NCBI RefSeq assembly: GCF_003086295.3
Contig: NC_092048.1
Coordinates: 38,936,425 to 39,000,424 of the forward strand
Reading direction: 5' to 3'
DNA from: Arachis hypogaea
Taxonomy: Eukaryota > Streptophyta > Magnoliopsida > Fabales > Fabaceae
DNA length: 64,000 nt
Part shown: one piece after another, positions 21,645 to 32,721 of the stretch
Layout: each line of letters opens with the position of its first letter
Position numbering within the stretch: the first letter of the stretch is position 1
Made by a program: the position numbers and the translations under genes
Notes under the pieces: model-generated
Seen by the model: the letters and a program-made list of their open reading frames with translations, nothing else
Database searches by the model: none
What the model was told of the DNA's origin: nothing

Positions 21645-23772
21645 GAAAAACAGAAATCTAGGATATAGTAAAAATAGGAAAACAAGTAGGCAAATAACAA
21701 AATAAGCACATAGTGGCAAAGGAGCAGTAGAATAATGAAATGAGTTGAGTAAATGTGCATTATGGATTGTATAGGAGTTAAAAATCTGAGAAAAAATTTA
21801 CAATCCAAAATGTGATATAAATAGAATTTATGTTAAGTAGGAAAAACTATCATCATGCCTTGGTTAGAAGGTTAAAGAGAATAGTGAAAAACCAAGAAGA
21901 GATGTTGTGAAAGTTAGGTTGGTTAGGAATGAAAAAGAGGTCAGGAAGTTGAAATCAGTGAGTTAGTAAAAAGAAGGTTAGAGTAAGTGGCATGATGATC
22001 ATTTTATAAGTAACCAGAATTTACAATTAGAAGCTACAGTCAACTCATATTCAAACAAGGAAGTTGATGATGATTCATATAGATATGGAAATAGCAAAAA
22101 GTGGAATTGAATCATCCAAAATGCAATTTATTAACCAGAAAATCGAAAAGAATAAGAAAGCTTACCCGTGCATACATGAATGGGTTTGGTAAAAGCTGAG
22201 TAAAGCAGAATTCAAATTGCCAAAACCAAAACATGAATGAAAACAAAATAGTTTACAGAAATTTGGGCAGCATTCCGGCTAAAATAGGATGTTCCCAGAA
22301 AATAAACATCAGGCAGAATAGTTCATGTGAATTAAAATAAACTGCAAATAGATATAAATAATATGAACATGAAAGAGCAGTCGCAATAGCAGCATGAACA
22401 AGAAGAACATCATATGAACAATACTTAGATCACAGCAACAGCAGAATTGCGAAAAGTATAAATAAGTAGCAAGAACAGCGCAATTAAACAGGCCTAAATC
22501 TACTAACCACATCCTAGGCTACCTAACCACCTAGAATCCACTACAACATGCATTTCTAACTAGCCTAATGTTGAACGTAAACGGAAAAAAAATAAATATG
22601 CAATTAACTACGAATTGAAAGAGCGGCGTTTGGCGGAACCTGGTAGGCGTATGAATGAAAGTGGGGCAGAGAGATGGTATGGGGTGGTTGTGGTGGCGGC
22701 TGACGCGGTGGTTGAGGCTGATGGTGCGGCGGTGGTGGATGTTCGGAGGCAGGAGGGTTCGGGTAGGGAAATGGGGGTAATGGTAGAGAGGGGGAAGGAA
22801 GAGAGGGGTGGGTGGTGGTGATGGGGGGTTGCGCGGTGGTGATGGTGGCGCGGTGGGGGTGGTGGTTGCGGAGGGGGCAGCGGTGGTGGAGGGAAGAAGA
22901 GAAGAGAAGAAGAAGAAGGAGAGGGAAGGAAGAAGGGGGGTGGCGTCGCGGTCGTGGCTGGGAGGCGAGGGTGGTGCGGCCGGTGGTGGTGGTTATGGGT
23001 GGCGAGGGGCAGAGAGGGGGGTTGCAGAGAAGAGGAAGACGAAAGGGGTTGGGGGGCGCGAATGGGTAGGGTTTCGCGTGGCTGGGGTTTAAGAAATTTG
23101 AATCCACGCGATTGCGTGGGGCACGCGGTCACGTGGCTGGGGTGGAATGGGGGTTGACGCGATCGCGTGGGTGGCGCGATCGCATGGGGTGGGTAAAAGG
23201 ATGAATGACGCAGTCGCGTGAGGCATGCGACCGCGTCGCTGGAAATTGTGCGAAACGCACAGTTCTAGCGTCGTTTCAGCGCAACTCTCTATCTCCACTG
23301 GGGGTTCTATGATATCCGCGCGACGCGATCGCGTCGCTCACGCTATCGCGTGGGATGGGTGTAGTGCAAATGATGCGATCGCATCAGGGACGCGACCGCG
23401 TGGGTCGTTTTGTGCGAAACGCTCAACAGCCGCACAATTCCTGCCTAACTTTCTGGGCGTTGGATCTTTATGCCGATCTCCAGATCACGCGGCCGCATGA
23501 ATGACGCGGACGCATGGGAGGTGGTTTTCGCAACTGACGCGATCACATGAGCAATGCGGTCGCGTCGCACGCTTTTTTTTATATGTATATATGCAATTAT
23601 GCAATTATGCAGTATGCAATGCTAATGAATAATATTCAGGTTCAATTGAAAAAGAATAAAAATAAATAACACGAAATAAAATTGAAAAAGAAACGACCAT
23701 ACCATGGTGGGTTGTCTCCCACCTAGCACTTTTAGTTAAAGTCCTTAAGTTGGACATTGGATGAGCTTTCTA
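21645..23772 (-). other. R3 leader between the 521-codon ORF and ORF3
   Basis: About 2.1 kb. The part 21645-22600 is AT-rich without coding evidence. 22610-23080 is a G-rich (on +) low-complexity block with GGTGGTGG and GAAGAAGAA runs that opens long chance frames on both strands. 23100-23570 is a CG-palindrome array. The block next to the ORF (about 23703-23735) has the post-pol motif shared with R2. Confidence 0.6.
23100..23570. repeat. Array of GCGATCGC-type palindromes in R3
   Basis: Paired boxes such as ACGCGATCGCGT and GCGCGATCGCAT recur through this stretch (for example 23157-23168, 23322-23333 and 23396-23401). Many are perfect palindromes around GCGATCGC. The family word matches that in the R3 LTRs. 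Confidence 0.75.
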
Positions 23773-25338
23773 TTATGGTGGCTTATGCTTAAACTCATCC
23801 AGAAATATCCACCAATGCTTGGAATGCCAACAGCCTCCGGGGTCCCAAACTAGGCATGTGAAGCATCTGAGCAGCTTCAACCAGATTCTCAAGCTCCCGG
23901 GGTGACGAATGTCAGAATAGATTCCAGGATCCCAAACTTTGCTTTTAAATCCGCCTTCGTCTTGATCTATATTTTTCCATCCGGGCGGTTTAGAAATTAG
24001 ATTCTCACCAAGATAACCAAACGTTTTCCGAGATCCATTCAATTGAACATGATGCCAATCCGTGCACTTCGAGTTGAAGCGTGGAACCTTATTGAACCTT
24101 GTGCACCAGCTCTGAGTGCGAGCCATCTCCCTCTTACTCTTAAAGCCGCAGAGAGCTCTAAGCTGGCCATCTGTTTCAAGCAAACCATATTCAAGTGGAA
24201 AAGTAAAGTTAAAAGTTAAGGATTGTACCCACTTGAAGCTTGTATTAGGTGGTAATGGCCTTGGGATAGGTGTTTCCAGTGGTTCTGTAAGCTCTACTCC
24301 CTTGTGATCTTCTGTGAATTTCTCCACTTCCTGGCGGAATTCTTCAAATGCAACATCATCCTGATCAAAGTCTTTTATGTCTTCCGCATCACTCAAGTCA
24401 TAAGCTGGAGGTTGAGAGAAATCTACATCCGCATCTTCTTCGTATTCACTTGGATAAGGTTCTTCAATCTCAGAGAATTCACTTGCGGATGCAAGTTCAT
24501 TACTAGGAGAACTTGACTTGTGACTATCATCATCAAGGAAACTTGCTTCTTGGATTATTCCGTCTAGTTCTTCATAAAAGACTTGCCTTGGGGGTTGTGC
24601 ACTATCCTCCTTAGCATCAATTGTAACGTCCTTGACAGAATTCTCCACAATTCTGGATTCCCATGGAAGTTCAGTGTCTCCTAAGTCTTCAACCAACTCT
24701 TCTTCTTCTATAATGACAACTTCCTCTACTTTTTCCAGTACGAAGTCATGCTCTGTTCTATCCACTGGAGTTTCTAGTATCTCCTTCATGCTACGCTCTT
24801 CATTAGATTGTCGACATGGGGTTGTGGAAGGTTCTTGAATGTTCGAACGTCTAGAAGATAATTGACTTATTGCTTGCTCCAGTTGATGAAGGGTTGTTTG
24901 AAGTTGATCTACTGTTTCTTTGAGGCGAACTTGTGATTCTGGAGGTGATGGATTTGGACATGGTACATAGGGAAGTGGTGGTGTTTGGGAGTAATCGGAT
25001 TGGGATTGGAGTGAATAAGGATCATATGGTGGTGAATGGTGAAAAGGCGCTTGTGAGTGTGGCGGTTCAAAGCTACGTTGAGAGGGTGGTCTATAGGCAC
25101 AGGGTGGGGCTTGTTGGTAGTTACAAGGTTGTCCACCATATCTGTCAGCTTGGTATGCATTGTAGAATGGCCTTTGTCCATGATATCTTGGAGGGCGTTG
25201 TTGCCTAAAGGGTTGATCAAATCCTCTTGGCTCCATCCATCTTTGATTTCTCTGACCTTGACGCATATTCCTGTTATAGCTTTCACTCCTTTCAACAATA
25301 TTAGAACCAAACTCAAAGCGAGAGGGGTGAGAATTCAT
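23773..25338 (-). CDS. R3 521-aa ORF of unknown function in the gag position
   Basis: ATG at 25338, stop at 23773, uninterrupted. It lies where gag starts in other elements (about 95 bp after the primer site). I do not recognise a capsid domain, zinc knuckle, protease or polymerase. Visible parts: an Arg/Gln/Pro/Tyr-rich N-terminus (to about residue 130), a short predicted coiled coil (VDQLQTTLHQLEQAI, about 140-160), a long acidic middle (about 190-360), and a Trp/Cys-rich C-terminal 150 residues (SFKWVQSLTFNFTFPLEYGLL, WDPGIYSD, WDPGGCW, ending DEFKHKPP). The stop is followed at once by the post-pol motif, so pol has been deleted and this ORF kept. It may be a divergent nucleic-acid-binding Gag; that is a guess. 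Confidence 0.75.
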   Translation of the reverse strand: MNSHPSRFEFGSNIVERSESYNRNMRQGQRNQRWMEPRGFDQPFRQQRPPRYHGQRPFYNAYQADRYGGQPCNYQQAPPCAYRPPSQRSFEPPHSQAPFHHSPPYDPYSLQSQSDYSQTPPLPYVPCPNPSPPESQVRLKETVDQLQTTLHQLEQAISQLSSRRSNIQEPSTTPCRQSNEERSMKEILETPVDRTEHDFVLEKVEEVVIIEEEELVEDLGDTELPWESRIVENSVKDVTIDAKEDSAQPPRQVFYEELDGIIQEASFLDDDSHKSSSPSNELASASEFSEIEEPYPSEYEEDADVDFSQPPAYDLSDAEDIKDFDQDDVAFEEFRQEVEKFTEDHKGVELTEPLETPIPRPLPPNTSFKWVQSLTFNFTFPLEYGLLETDGQLRALCGFKSKREMARTQSWCTRFNKVPRFNSKCTDWHHVQLNGSRKTFGYLGENLISKPPGWKNIDQDEGGFKSKVWDPGIYSDIRHPGSLRIWLKLLRCFTCLVWDPGGCWHSKHWWIFLDEFKHKPP

Positions 25339-25433
25339 AGTAGCTAATAAAAATTAAAAAGCAAAAATAAAAATAGATAAACAGGCAAAATAAAATATTT
25401 ACAATAACCAATAATAAGGCACACGTTTGTAGT

Positions 25434-25451
25434 TCCCCGGCAACGGTGCCA
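25434..25451 (-). other. Primer binding site of R3
   Basis: The minus strand reads TGGCACCGTTGCCGGGGA, one base different from the perfect tRNA-Asp complement. It lies about 19 bp after the LTR end at 25471, an unusually long spacer (see LTR entry). Confidence 0.8.
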
Positions 25452-25470
25452 TTTTGAAGAACTTGAAGAT

Positions 25471-26906
25471 TGACGGTTTAGAAGTTATAGTAAACTCTCG
25501 TTGCAAGTATAGTTACTAAACCAAGCAATCAACCTTTCTTACAAACGTTTTGGTTGTCACAAGTAACAAATCCCTTTAAAATTGATAACCGAGTATTTAA
25601 ACCTCGGGTCGTCTTCTCAAGGAACTGCAGGGAAGTATGTTCTTATTATTGGTTATGAAGATTGTAAATTGGGGTTTTGAAAGTAGGGGAAAAGTAATTT
25701 AAATTGCAATTAAAGTAAGTAAATGACTGTAAAATAAACTTTTGGCAAGGTATGAGAAATTGGAAGTCCTATCCTAGTTATCCTTATCAATGGAGATGAG
25801 AATTGAATCTTAATCCCACTTAGTTAGCCTTTACTAGAGCAAAGGAAGATCAAGTGGATTAATTAGTTTGATCTTCAGGTCCTAGTCAATCCCTAAGAAA
25901 GGACTGGAATTATTGAAGTTCAATTCAATTAGCAAAGATAACAATTATCAATCACGTTGAGTTTGATAACTCCTGAGTTACTGATTTCTCAACCAATACT
26001 AAAAGGGAAAAAGTAAATCTATTGGAATAAAAATGTCTTCAGATTGGAAGCAACAGTAACATAAATAAAAGAGAGCAATAATAAACTGAAATACCTCAAA
26101 TAACATTAATTAAGAGAATCATCTGTAACATAGAAAAGTTCATAAATTAAATTGAGAAAATAATTAATTAAAAGAAATGTTGAACCTGATAAAAAGGAAT
26201 AATCATGAAAGCGAGAAAAATCCTAAATCCTAATCCTAAGAGAGAGAGGAGAGAACCTCTCTCTAAAAACTACATCTAAATCATGAAAAGTGAATAATTG
26301 GATACTCTCTTTGAATGGATGCATTCTCCCACTTTATAACCTCTAATCTGTGCTTTCTATACTTGGATCTGGGCCAAAAAGGGCTTCAGAAATCGCTGGG
26401 AGCGTTTTCTGTAATTTCTGGTGCGTGGCCTCTGTCACGCGGTCGCGTCATCTGGAGTTTTTCTTATCACGTGTTCGCTTCGGCTATGCGTCCGCGTCAT
26501 CTGCATTTTGCTCGTGGTGCGCTATTGCGTAATTCACGCGTTCGCGTCGCGCTCTCTTCGCACCAGGCATGCGACCGCGTCGCCCTCGCGTTCGCGTCGC
26601 TGCTAGTTTCCTCAAAAACTCCATTTTGTACTTTTCTTCCATTTTTGTATGTTTCCTTTCCATCCTTTAAGTCATTCCTGCCTTTAGAATATCTGAAACT
26701 ACTCAACACACAAATCACGGCATCGAATGGTAATAAAGGGTAATTAAAATTAATTATTCTTAAAGCATAGAAAACATGTATTTCACATATATCACATAAT
26801 AAGGAAGGGAAAGTAAAACCATGCAATTAACATGAATAAGTGAGTGAAGGATTGAATAAATCACTTAAATTAGGCACAAAATATATCATAAAATATGGGT
26901 TTATCA
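25471..26906 (-). repeat. 5' LTR of R3
   Basis: About 1436 bp on the minus strand from TGATAAACCC to CCGTCA. I chose this end because the R4 LTR ends in the same CCCGTCA; an alternative end at 25455 is possible. TATA-like TTATAAAG near 26330-26337. It contains the ACGCG palindrome array at about 26430-26610. Flanked on its outer side by ACCAA (26907-26911). Confidence 0.85.
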
Positions 26907-27735
26907 ACCAACATAAAAATGCATGGAAAAGGAATGAAAAAGAAAACAAAAATAAGTAAGCTAAGATGAAATTTAGAAGAAAGAAAAATAATTAAATACA
27001 ATAATTAAATGAAGAATGAAATAGTAGAGGAGAGAAAGAAAAGAAACCTGATGAAGAAGAGGAAAAGAGGAAGAAGAAAGAAGTAGGAAGTAAGAAGTAA
27101 GAAGTAAGAAGAGGGAAGGAAGAAAGAAGAATGAAGAAAGAATTAGGATTGAGAGAGAATTAGGATTGGGAGGAGAAAATTGAAATCTGAGCGGCGTACT
27201 GTGTAAGTGAGGCAGCGCATACAACGCGCACGCGTACGCGTAGGTCGCGCAAATTGGATAGTGATGCGTAAGCGTCTAGCACGCGTACTCGTGCTCTTGA
27301 TTGTGCTAGTGGCGCGACACCAGCCCCGCGCACAGACAACTCTCTGTGCAGTCTGGGCTGGGGGCCATAAACGCATATGACGCGTGCGCATCAGGCACGC
27401 GCACGCGTGGATGGTGATTAATTGAAAATGGCGCGCACGCGTCAAGGACGCGTACGTGTGATTGAGTTTGTGCCTCTAGCACAGTTCCAGCCCCAAACCA
27501 TTGCAACTCTCTGTACGAACACCCTTTTACGCCGATTTTCAGGGTCACGCGTACGCGTCAGGGACGCTTACGTGTGTGTTGCTAGAAACACAAGTGACGC
27601 GTAAAGCACGCTTCCTGCACCACTCCCGCCTAACTCTCTGTGCGCTTCCTATTAGTTGCGAATTCACGCATGACGCGTACGCATCATAGACGCTTGCGCG
27701 TTGTACACCCTTTTTTTATCACTCATGATTGCTCA
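26907..27735 (-). other. R4 region between truncated integrase and ORF3
   Basis: Noncoding. From 27705 down to about 27215 it is an array of ACGCGTACGCGT-type palindromes. From 27140 to 26907 it is pyrimidine-rich on the minus strand, including a short TTCTTACTTC tandem repeat near 27085-27115 and CATCAGGTTTC, a possible splice donor context. It continues at 5450 on the other side of R3. Confidence 0.6.
27215..27705. repeat. Array of ACGCGTACGCGT-type palindromes in R4
   Basis: Boxes such as CACGCGTACGCGT (27546-27558), CGCGCACGCGT (27431-27441) and GACGCGTACGCAT (27673-27685) recur with irregular spacing. The R4 LTR at 33765-33860 has the same family word. Confidence 0.75.
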
Positions 27736-29995
27736 TAGTGATCCAAAGCGACAGATAATATTATTTCGAACAAAGGAGACAACAGTGTTAGCATCATCAG
27801 TACGGGTAGGAATTGCTTCCACCCATTTGGAAACATAATCAACAGCTAACAATACATATAAGAAACCATTAGAGTTTGGAGATGGACCTATGAAGTCAAT
27901 GCCCCAAACATCGAAAATCTCACAAAACAACATAAGTTGTTGGGGGCATCTCATCCCTCTTGCATATATTCCCAAACCTCTGACATGGGGAGCAAGATTT
28001 ACAGAAGGCAGTAGCATCCTTAAAAAGAGTGGGCCACCAGAATCCACAGTCTAAAATTTTTCTAGCTGTTCTTTGAGGACCAAAATGTCCACCACTCTCT
28101 GAAGAGTGGCATGCCTCTAAAATTGACTGGAATTCTGATTGTGGCACACACCTTCTAATTATCTGGTCAGCACCATACCTCCATAAATATGGGTCATCCC
28201 ATATATAATATTTGGATTCGCTTTTCAGCTTGTCCCTCTCATGCTTAGTAAAATTAGGAGGGAAGGTATGACTAACTAGATAATTAGCTATAGGTGCGTA
28301 CCAAGGAACTACTTCAGATATTGCGTGCAAGCTATCAAATGAAAAAGCATCATTGATGGGAGCGGAGTCATTCTTAATGTGCTCAAGGTGACTCAAGTGG
28401 TCCGCCACTAAATTCTGGGAACCACTCCTATCTTTGATTTCTAAATCAAATTCTTGCAGCAATAATATCCAATGTATTAGCCTTGGCTTCGACTCTTTTT
28501 TAGCTAATAGATATTTTAGAGCTGCATGGTTTGAGTACACTACCACCTTAGTACCAAGTAAGTAGGCTCGGAATTTATCCAGAGCAAAAATAATAGCCAG
28601 AAGCTCTTTTTCAGTGGTAGTGTAATTAGACTGAGCAGCGTCTAATGTCTTAGAAGCATAAGCAATTATATAAAGGTCCTTACCTTCGCGCTGAGCCAGC
28701 GCCGCTCCTACTGCATAGTTGGAGGTATCACACATAATCTCAAATTGCTGGCTCCAGTTTGGTCCTCTCACAATTGGAGCTTGAGTCAAGGCGATCTTCA
28801 ACTTATCAAACACTTTCATGCAGTCCTCACTCAGCTCAAACTCAACATCCTTCTGCAGTAGTCTGGATAAAGGCAGTGCTACCTTACTGAAGTCCTTGAT
28901 AAATCTCCAGTAGAAACCTGCATGACCAAGGAATGAACGAACTTCCCTCACAAAGGAGAGGTAAGGTAAACTAGAAATGACATTTACCTTTGCTGGATCA
29001 ATTGAAATACCAGTATTAGAAACAACATGTCCTAGAATAATACCTTGTTTAACCATAAAATTACATTTTTCAAAATTCAATACAAGGTTTGAACTAACAC
29101 ACCTGTCTAATACTATAACTAAAATATCCAAACAAAGGTTAAAAGAATCACCATACACACTAAAGTCATCCATGAAAACTTCCATACAGTTCTCAAGAAG
29201 ATTTGAGAAAATGCTCATCATGCATCTTTGGAACGTAGCCGGTGCATTACATAAGCCAAAAGGCATCCTCTTGTATGCCTACGTTCTAAAGGGACATGTA
29301 AAAGTAGTTTTCTCCTGATCTTCAGGAGCTATATGAATTTGAAAATAACCAGTGTAACCATCTAGGAAACAGTAGTGTGATTTACCTGACAGACGATCAA
29401 GCATCTGATCGATGAAAGGCAATGGGTAGTGATCCTTGCGAGTAGCCTGGTTGAAGCGCCTGTAATCAATGCACACCCTTCAGGAGTTTTTCACTCTAGT
29501 TGCTATGGGTTCCCCATGCTCATTCTTCACTGTTGTGACGCCAGACTTCTTGGGCACCACTTGTACTGGGCTGACCCATTCACTATCTGAGATGGGGTAG
29601 ATGATGTCAGCTTCCAGTAGTCTGGTCACTTCCTTCTTGACAACTTCTAAGATGGTGGGGTTCAGCCGCCTTTGAGGTTGACGAACAGGCCTTGCTCCCT
29701 CTTCTAAAAATGTACGATGCTTATAGACTTGAGGGTTGATGCCTACTATATCCGCCAAGCTCCATCCAATAGCCTTCTTGTGTCTTCTCAGCACACTAAG
29801 CAATTGCTCCTCCTGTTGGGAAGTGAGTTCCCTTGCAATGATAAATGGGAACTTCTGATTATCCTCAAGGTAAGCATACTTGAGGTGGGGTGGAAGGGGC
29901 TTTAACTCCATTTTATGTTCATGGCTAGGCACTTGATCTTTTGGAGCCATTGGTGGGGGCAAGTTATCTTCAATAGGCTCAGAGGGTTTCCCCAC
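27733..29995 (-). pseudogene. R4 reverse transcriptase-RNase H-integrase, truncated
   Basis: One frame runs from 29995 with in-frame stops at 29480 (TGA, probably from TGG before CIDYRRFNQ) and 29279 (TAG, before [10 protein letters not shown]). It then runs open to 27920. Visible: RT start ([13 protein letters not shown]), FMDD, RNase H ([36 protein letters not shown], where the usual Asp of [11 protein letters not shown] is Ser) and the integrase zinc finger (H/H, CSPC). A frameshift near 27930 leads into the integrase core (GIDFIGP, first Asp). The core stops at about 27735, losing the second Asp and the Glu, and the palindrome array follows at once. An internal deletion has removed the end of pol. 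Confidence 0.9.
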
Positions 29996-30004
29996 ACTTG
30001 CACT

Positions 30005-30637
30005 TCACTCCATGGTCATCTCTTCTACTTCTTCTTGGTGGACTTCAGCCACGGTCTCATCAATAATGTCGCACTGGAAGATGGAGTGATCTTTCGGTGG
30101 GTGCTTCATAGCTTCATCCAGGTTGAAGCTCACTGCTTGGCCATCTATCTCAAAAGAGTAAGTTCCTGAGAAGGCATCCAATTTGAACCTTGAAGTGTTC
30201 AGAAATGGCCTTCCAAGCAGGATGGATGACGGTCTTCCTGAGTCATTAGGGGGCATCTCCAAGATGTAGAAGTCAATGGAAAATGTGAGCCCCTTAATGC
30301 TCACCAGCACATCCTCAGCAATTCCAACCACCGTGATTATGCTTTTATCTGCCAAAACAAAACGAGCTGCCGACCTTTTTAAGGGAGGGATCCTCAAAGC
30401 ATCATATATAGACAATGGCATAATACTCACACACGCTCCTAAATCACACATGCAGTCAGAAAATGTTACACCCTCAATGGTATAGGTAACCATGCATGGA
30501 CCCGGATTACTACATTTTTCCGGTATATCACCCATTAAAGCAGAAATGGAACTACCTAGAGGAATAGTTTCTAAATCATGTAATTTATCTTTATGCATGC
30601 ATAAATCTTTTAGAAACTTTGCAAATTTAGGTACCTA
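30005..30637 (-). pseudogene. R4 aspartic protease
   Basis: Open frame from 30598 to 30005, in the same frame as the downstream polymerase; a TGA at 30005 separates them. It is preceded in frame by PKFAKFLKDLC after a TAG near 30635. The active-site motif is CDLGACVSIMP (DLGA form), followed by FVLADKS and SSILLGRPFL, the typical second half of a retropepsin-like domain. It is homologous to the R2 protease. Confidence 0.85.
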
Positions 30638-30659
30638 GCGAATAGCGTCAAAAAGGGGA

Positions 30660-32591
30660 ATGGTTACCTCAACCTTTTTAAAGATCTCCACCATCTTGGG
30701 GTCGAGCTCCATCTACTTTCTAGACTTCCTTGCAAGGTGCGGAAAGGGAATAGGAATGGCTTTTCGTGTAGCTTCATTTTCCTTTGGTTCTCCATTCCTT
30801 GGTTGAGTTGCTTCTTCTTCAACCATGTCCTGTACTTCCTCCTCCTCTTCAACATCCTCTACCTCAACAATATCTTTAACTTGAATGTTTTCCTTTGAGC
30901 TTGGCTCCTCATGACTCCTCTCTTGCAGTGTGGTTCCGGACCTCAAAGTGATGGCATTGATTCCACCTTTGGGGTTGGGTAAATGTTGAGAAGGAATTGC
31001 ACTGGAGCTTGAAGACTGATTGTTGGGAGTAGATAATGAATCCATCCGGGAGACGAGAGCTTGTAAGGTGGCATTCAGACCATTTATGGTAGAGCTAAGT
31101 GTAGTCTGAATGTCTTGTTGTCCTTGTGCAAGAAAGCGAAGTATCTCGTCATTAGAAGAGGAAGGGGGGTAAGTAATTTGAGGGGTCTGCTGTTGGTTGT
31201 TTTGAGGCGCTTGAGACTGTCTTAGGTGAGGTACTCTGTAAGGCTGGTTTTGATTCTGCTGTTGATAGGGAGGGTTCTGCTGATACCAGTTTTGCTGATT
31301 GTTATTATTATTCCACCTCTGATTTCTACCGTTGTCTCTGGCTCCACGGTTGTAGTTATTCCTCCATCCTTGGTTGGAATTATCTCTCCACCCCTGGTTG
31401 GAGTTGTCTTTCCAACCTTGATTATAGTTCCTACTTTGGTTATAATTGCCGCCTTGTTGATAGTATCCTTGATTCGGGCGGTCATAGAAATTATGAGTAG
31501 CTGCCAAGGTGTTGTCTTCTTGTTGGAGTTGCGAACACTCATCAGTGTAATGAGTATAGCAGGCACATATTCCGCACACTCTCTGAGGAACCAACTGTTG
31601 ACTTTGTTGTTGTGGGGGAGGCTGAGGTTATTGTTGATTCAGCTGTAGCTGCTTCAGTATGTTGGTCATCTCTCTCAGAGTCTGTGGGAGAGCAGTAGTC
31701 TCACTACTAGAGAAAACCTCCGCAACAGCCTTGGGATGGTTGGTCCTATGCCTAGCATTCTGGAGCGATCAGCTACCACACTTTTGTCGCCGTCTTGTAC
31801 TTCTTCAGAGAGCCATTACTTGTAGCATCTAATATGGTCTTGTCTTGAGACTTCATGCCTTGTGTGAAATAACTGATCAACACCAACTGGTCAATCTTGT
31901 GGTGGGGATATGAATCTAAGAGGTTCCTAAAGCGTTCCCAGTATTCGTAGAGAGTTTCTAACTCGCCCTGGATAATGCAGAAAATTTCTTTCCTCAATCT
32001 GTCTGTAACTTCAGCCGGAAAGTATTTGTCCAGGAACTCCCTTCTGAGTAGATCCTAATTGGTAACGACTGCTTCAGGTTCAGTGTAGAACCACTCCCTT
32101 GCCTTTCCCTCAAGAGAAAACGGGAAGGCATGCAGCCAAATAGTAGTTTCATCTGCACCATGACGCCTAGTAGTTGAACAGGCTGTCTAAAAATTCCTGA
32201 GGTGCTTGATAGGCTCTTGAGCAGGTAAACCATGAAACTTGGGCAGTAGGTTGATTAGCGCAGTCTTCAGTTCAAAATCTGCAGCCAGATTTGGGTGACG
32301 CGTCTGATACGGTTGCAGTGTAAAGTCTGGAGCTCCTGCTTCCTGGAGAGTAATCCTTCTGGGCTTCGCCATATTACCTGCACGTAAATCAACCGAATTA
32401 GTAGAAGAGCAGCTTGTTTCTTCCTCAAATGGGGCTTCAGATTCGCTCTCAGATAAGAGTGGTGAATTGGTAATAACCACTTCACCACCCTCAGAGGCTA
32501 ACCGATGCCGAGTTCGCCTAATACGTGAAATAGTTCTTTCAATTTCAGGATCAAACGTGGCTAAGCTCAGATCAGGTAGTGAACGCGTCAT
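30660..32591 (-). pseudogene. R4 gag, fragmented
   Basis: The N-terminus starts at an ATG at 32591 (MTRSLPDLSLATFDPEIERT) and stays open to 32187. Similarity then continues in other frames (31997-31773 with LYEYWERFRNLLDSYPHHKI, the Retrotrans_gag core) and finally 31594-30713. The last part has a complete zinc knuckle (CGIC-ACYT-H-YTDE-C, CX2CX4HX4C) followed by Asn/Gln/Gly-rich repeats (NQGWRDNSNQGWRNN). At least two frameshifts and several stops are present. Gag would coat element RNA; this copy is dead. Confidence 0.85.
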
Positions 32592-32698
32592 TCAATGAAA
32601 GAAACATACTGCTCATGGTAATAAAATAAAATAAAATATGCAAATAAATAAATTTAAAAATATTTACACCAATCAATAATTTAGCACACTGTTGCAAG

Positions 32699-32716
32699 TC
32701 CCCGGCAACGGCACCA
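32699..32716 (-). other. Primer binding site of R4
   Basis: The minus strand reads TGGTGCCGTTGCCGGGGA, one base from the perfect tRNA-Asp complement, 5 bp after the LTR end. Confidence 0.85.
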
Positions 32717-32721
32717 AAAAT

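Larger units (their letters stand above)
5451..26906 (-). mobile_element. R3: pol-less Athila-like element with inverted terminal LTRs
   Basis: The minus strand reads: 5' LTR (26906 to 25471), primer site (25451), a 521-codon ORF, a short conserved post-pol motif, a CG-palindrome array, ORF3 (from 21641, interrupted by R2), a 3' untranslated tail (8087 to 6894), and then a second LTR that is turned the other way (5451-6893 on the + strand). Both outer ends are LTR 5' ends (TGATAAACCC) and both are flanked by ACCAA (5446-5450 and 26907-26911). No reverse transcriptase, RNase H or integrase is present, so the element must have moved with proteins supplied in trans. Confidence 0.75.

Noticed and set aside
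22604..23157. Overlapping long open frames on both strands, Pro-rich on minus and Gly/Arg-rich on plus
   Set aside because: The block is low-complexity GGTGGTGG/GAAGAAGAA, which opens several frames at once. No domain is visible, and it lies in the noncoding part of R3.
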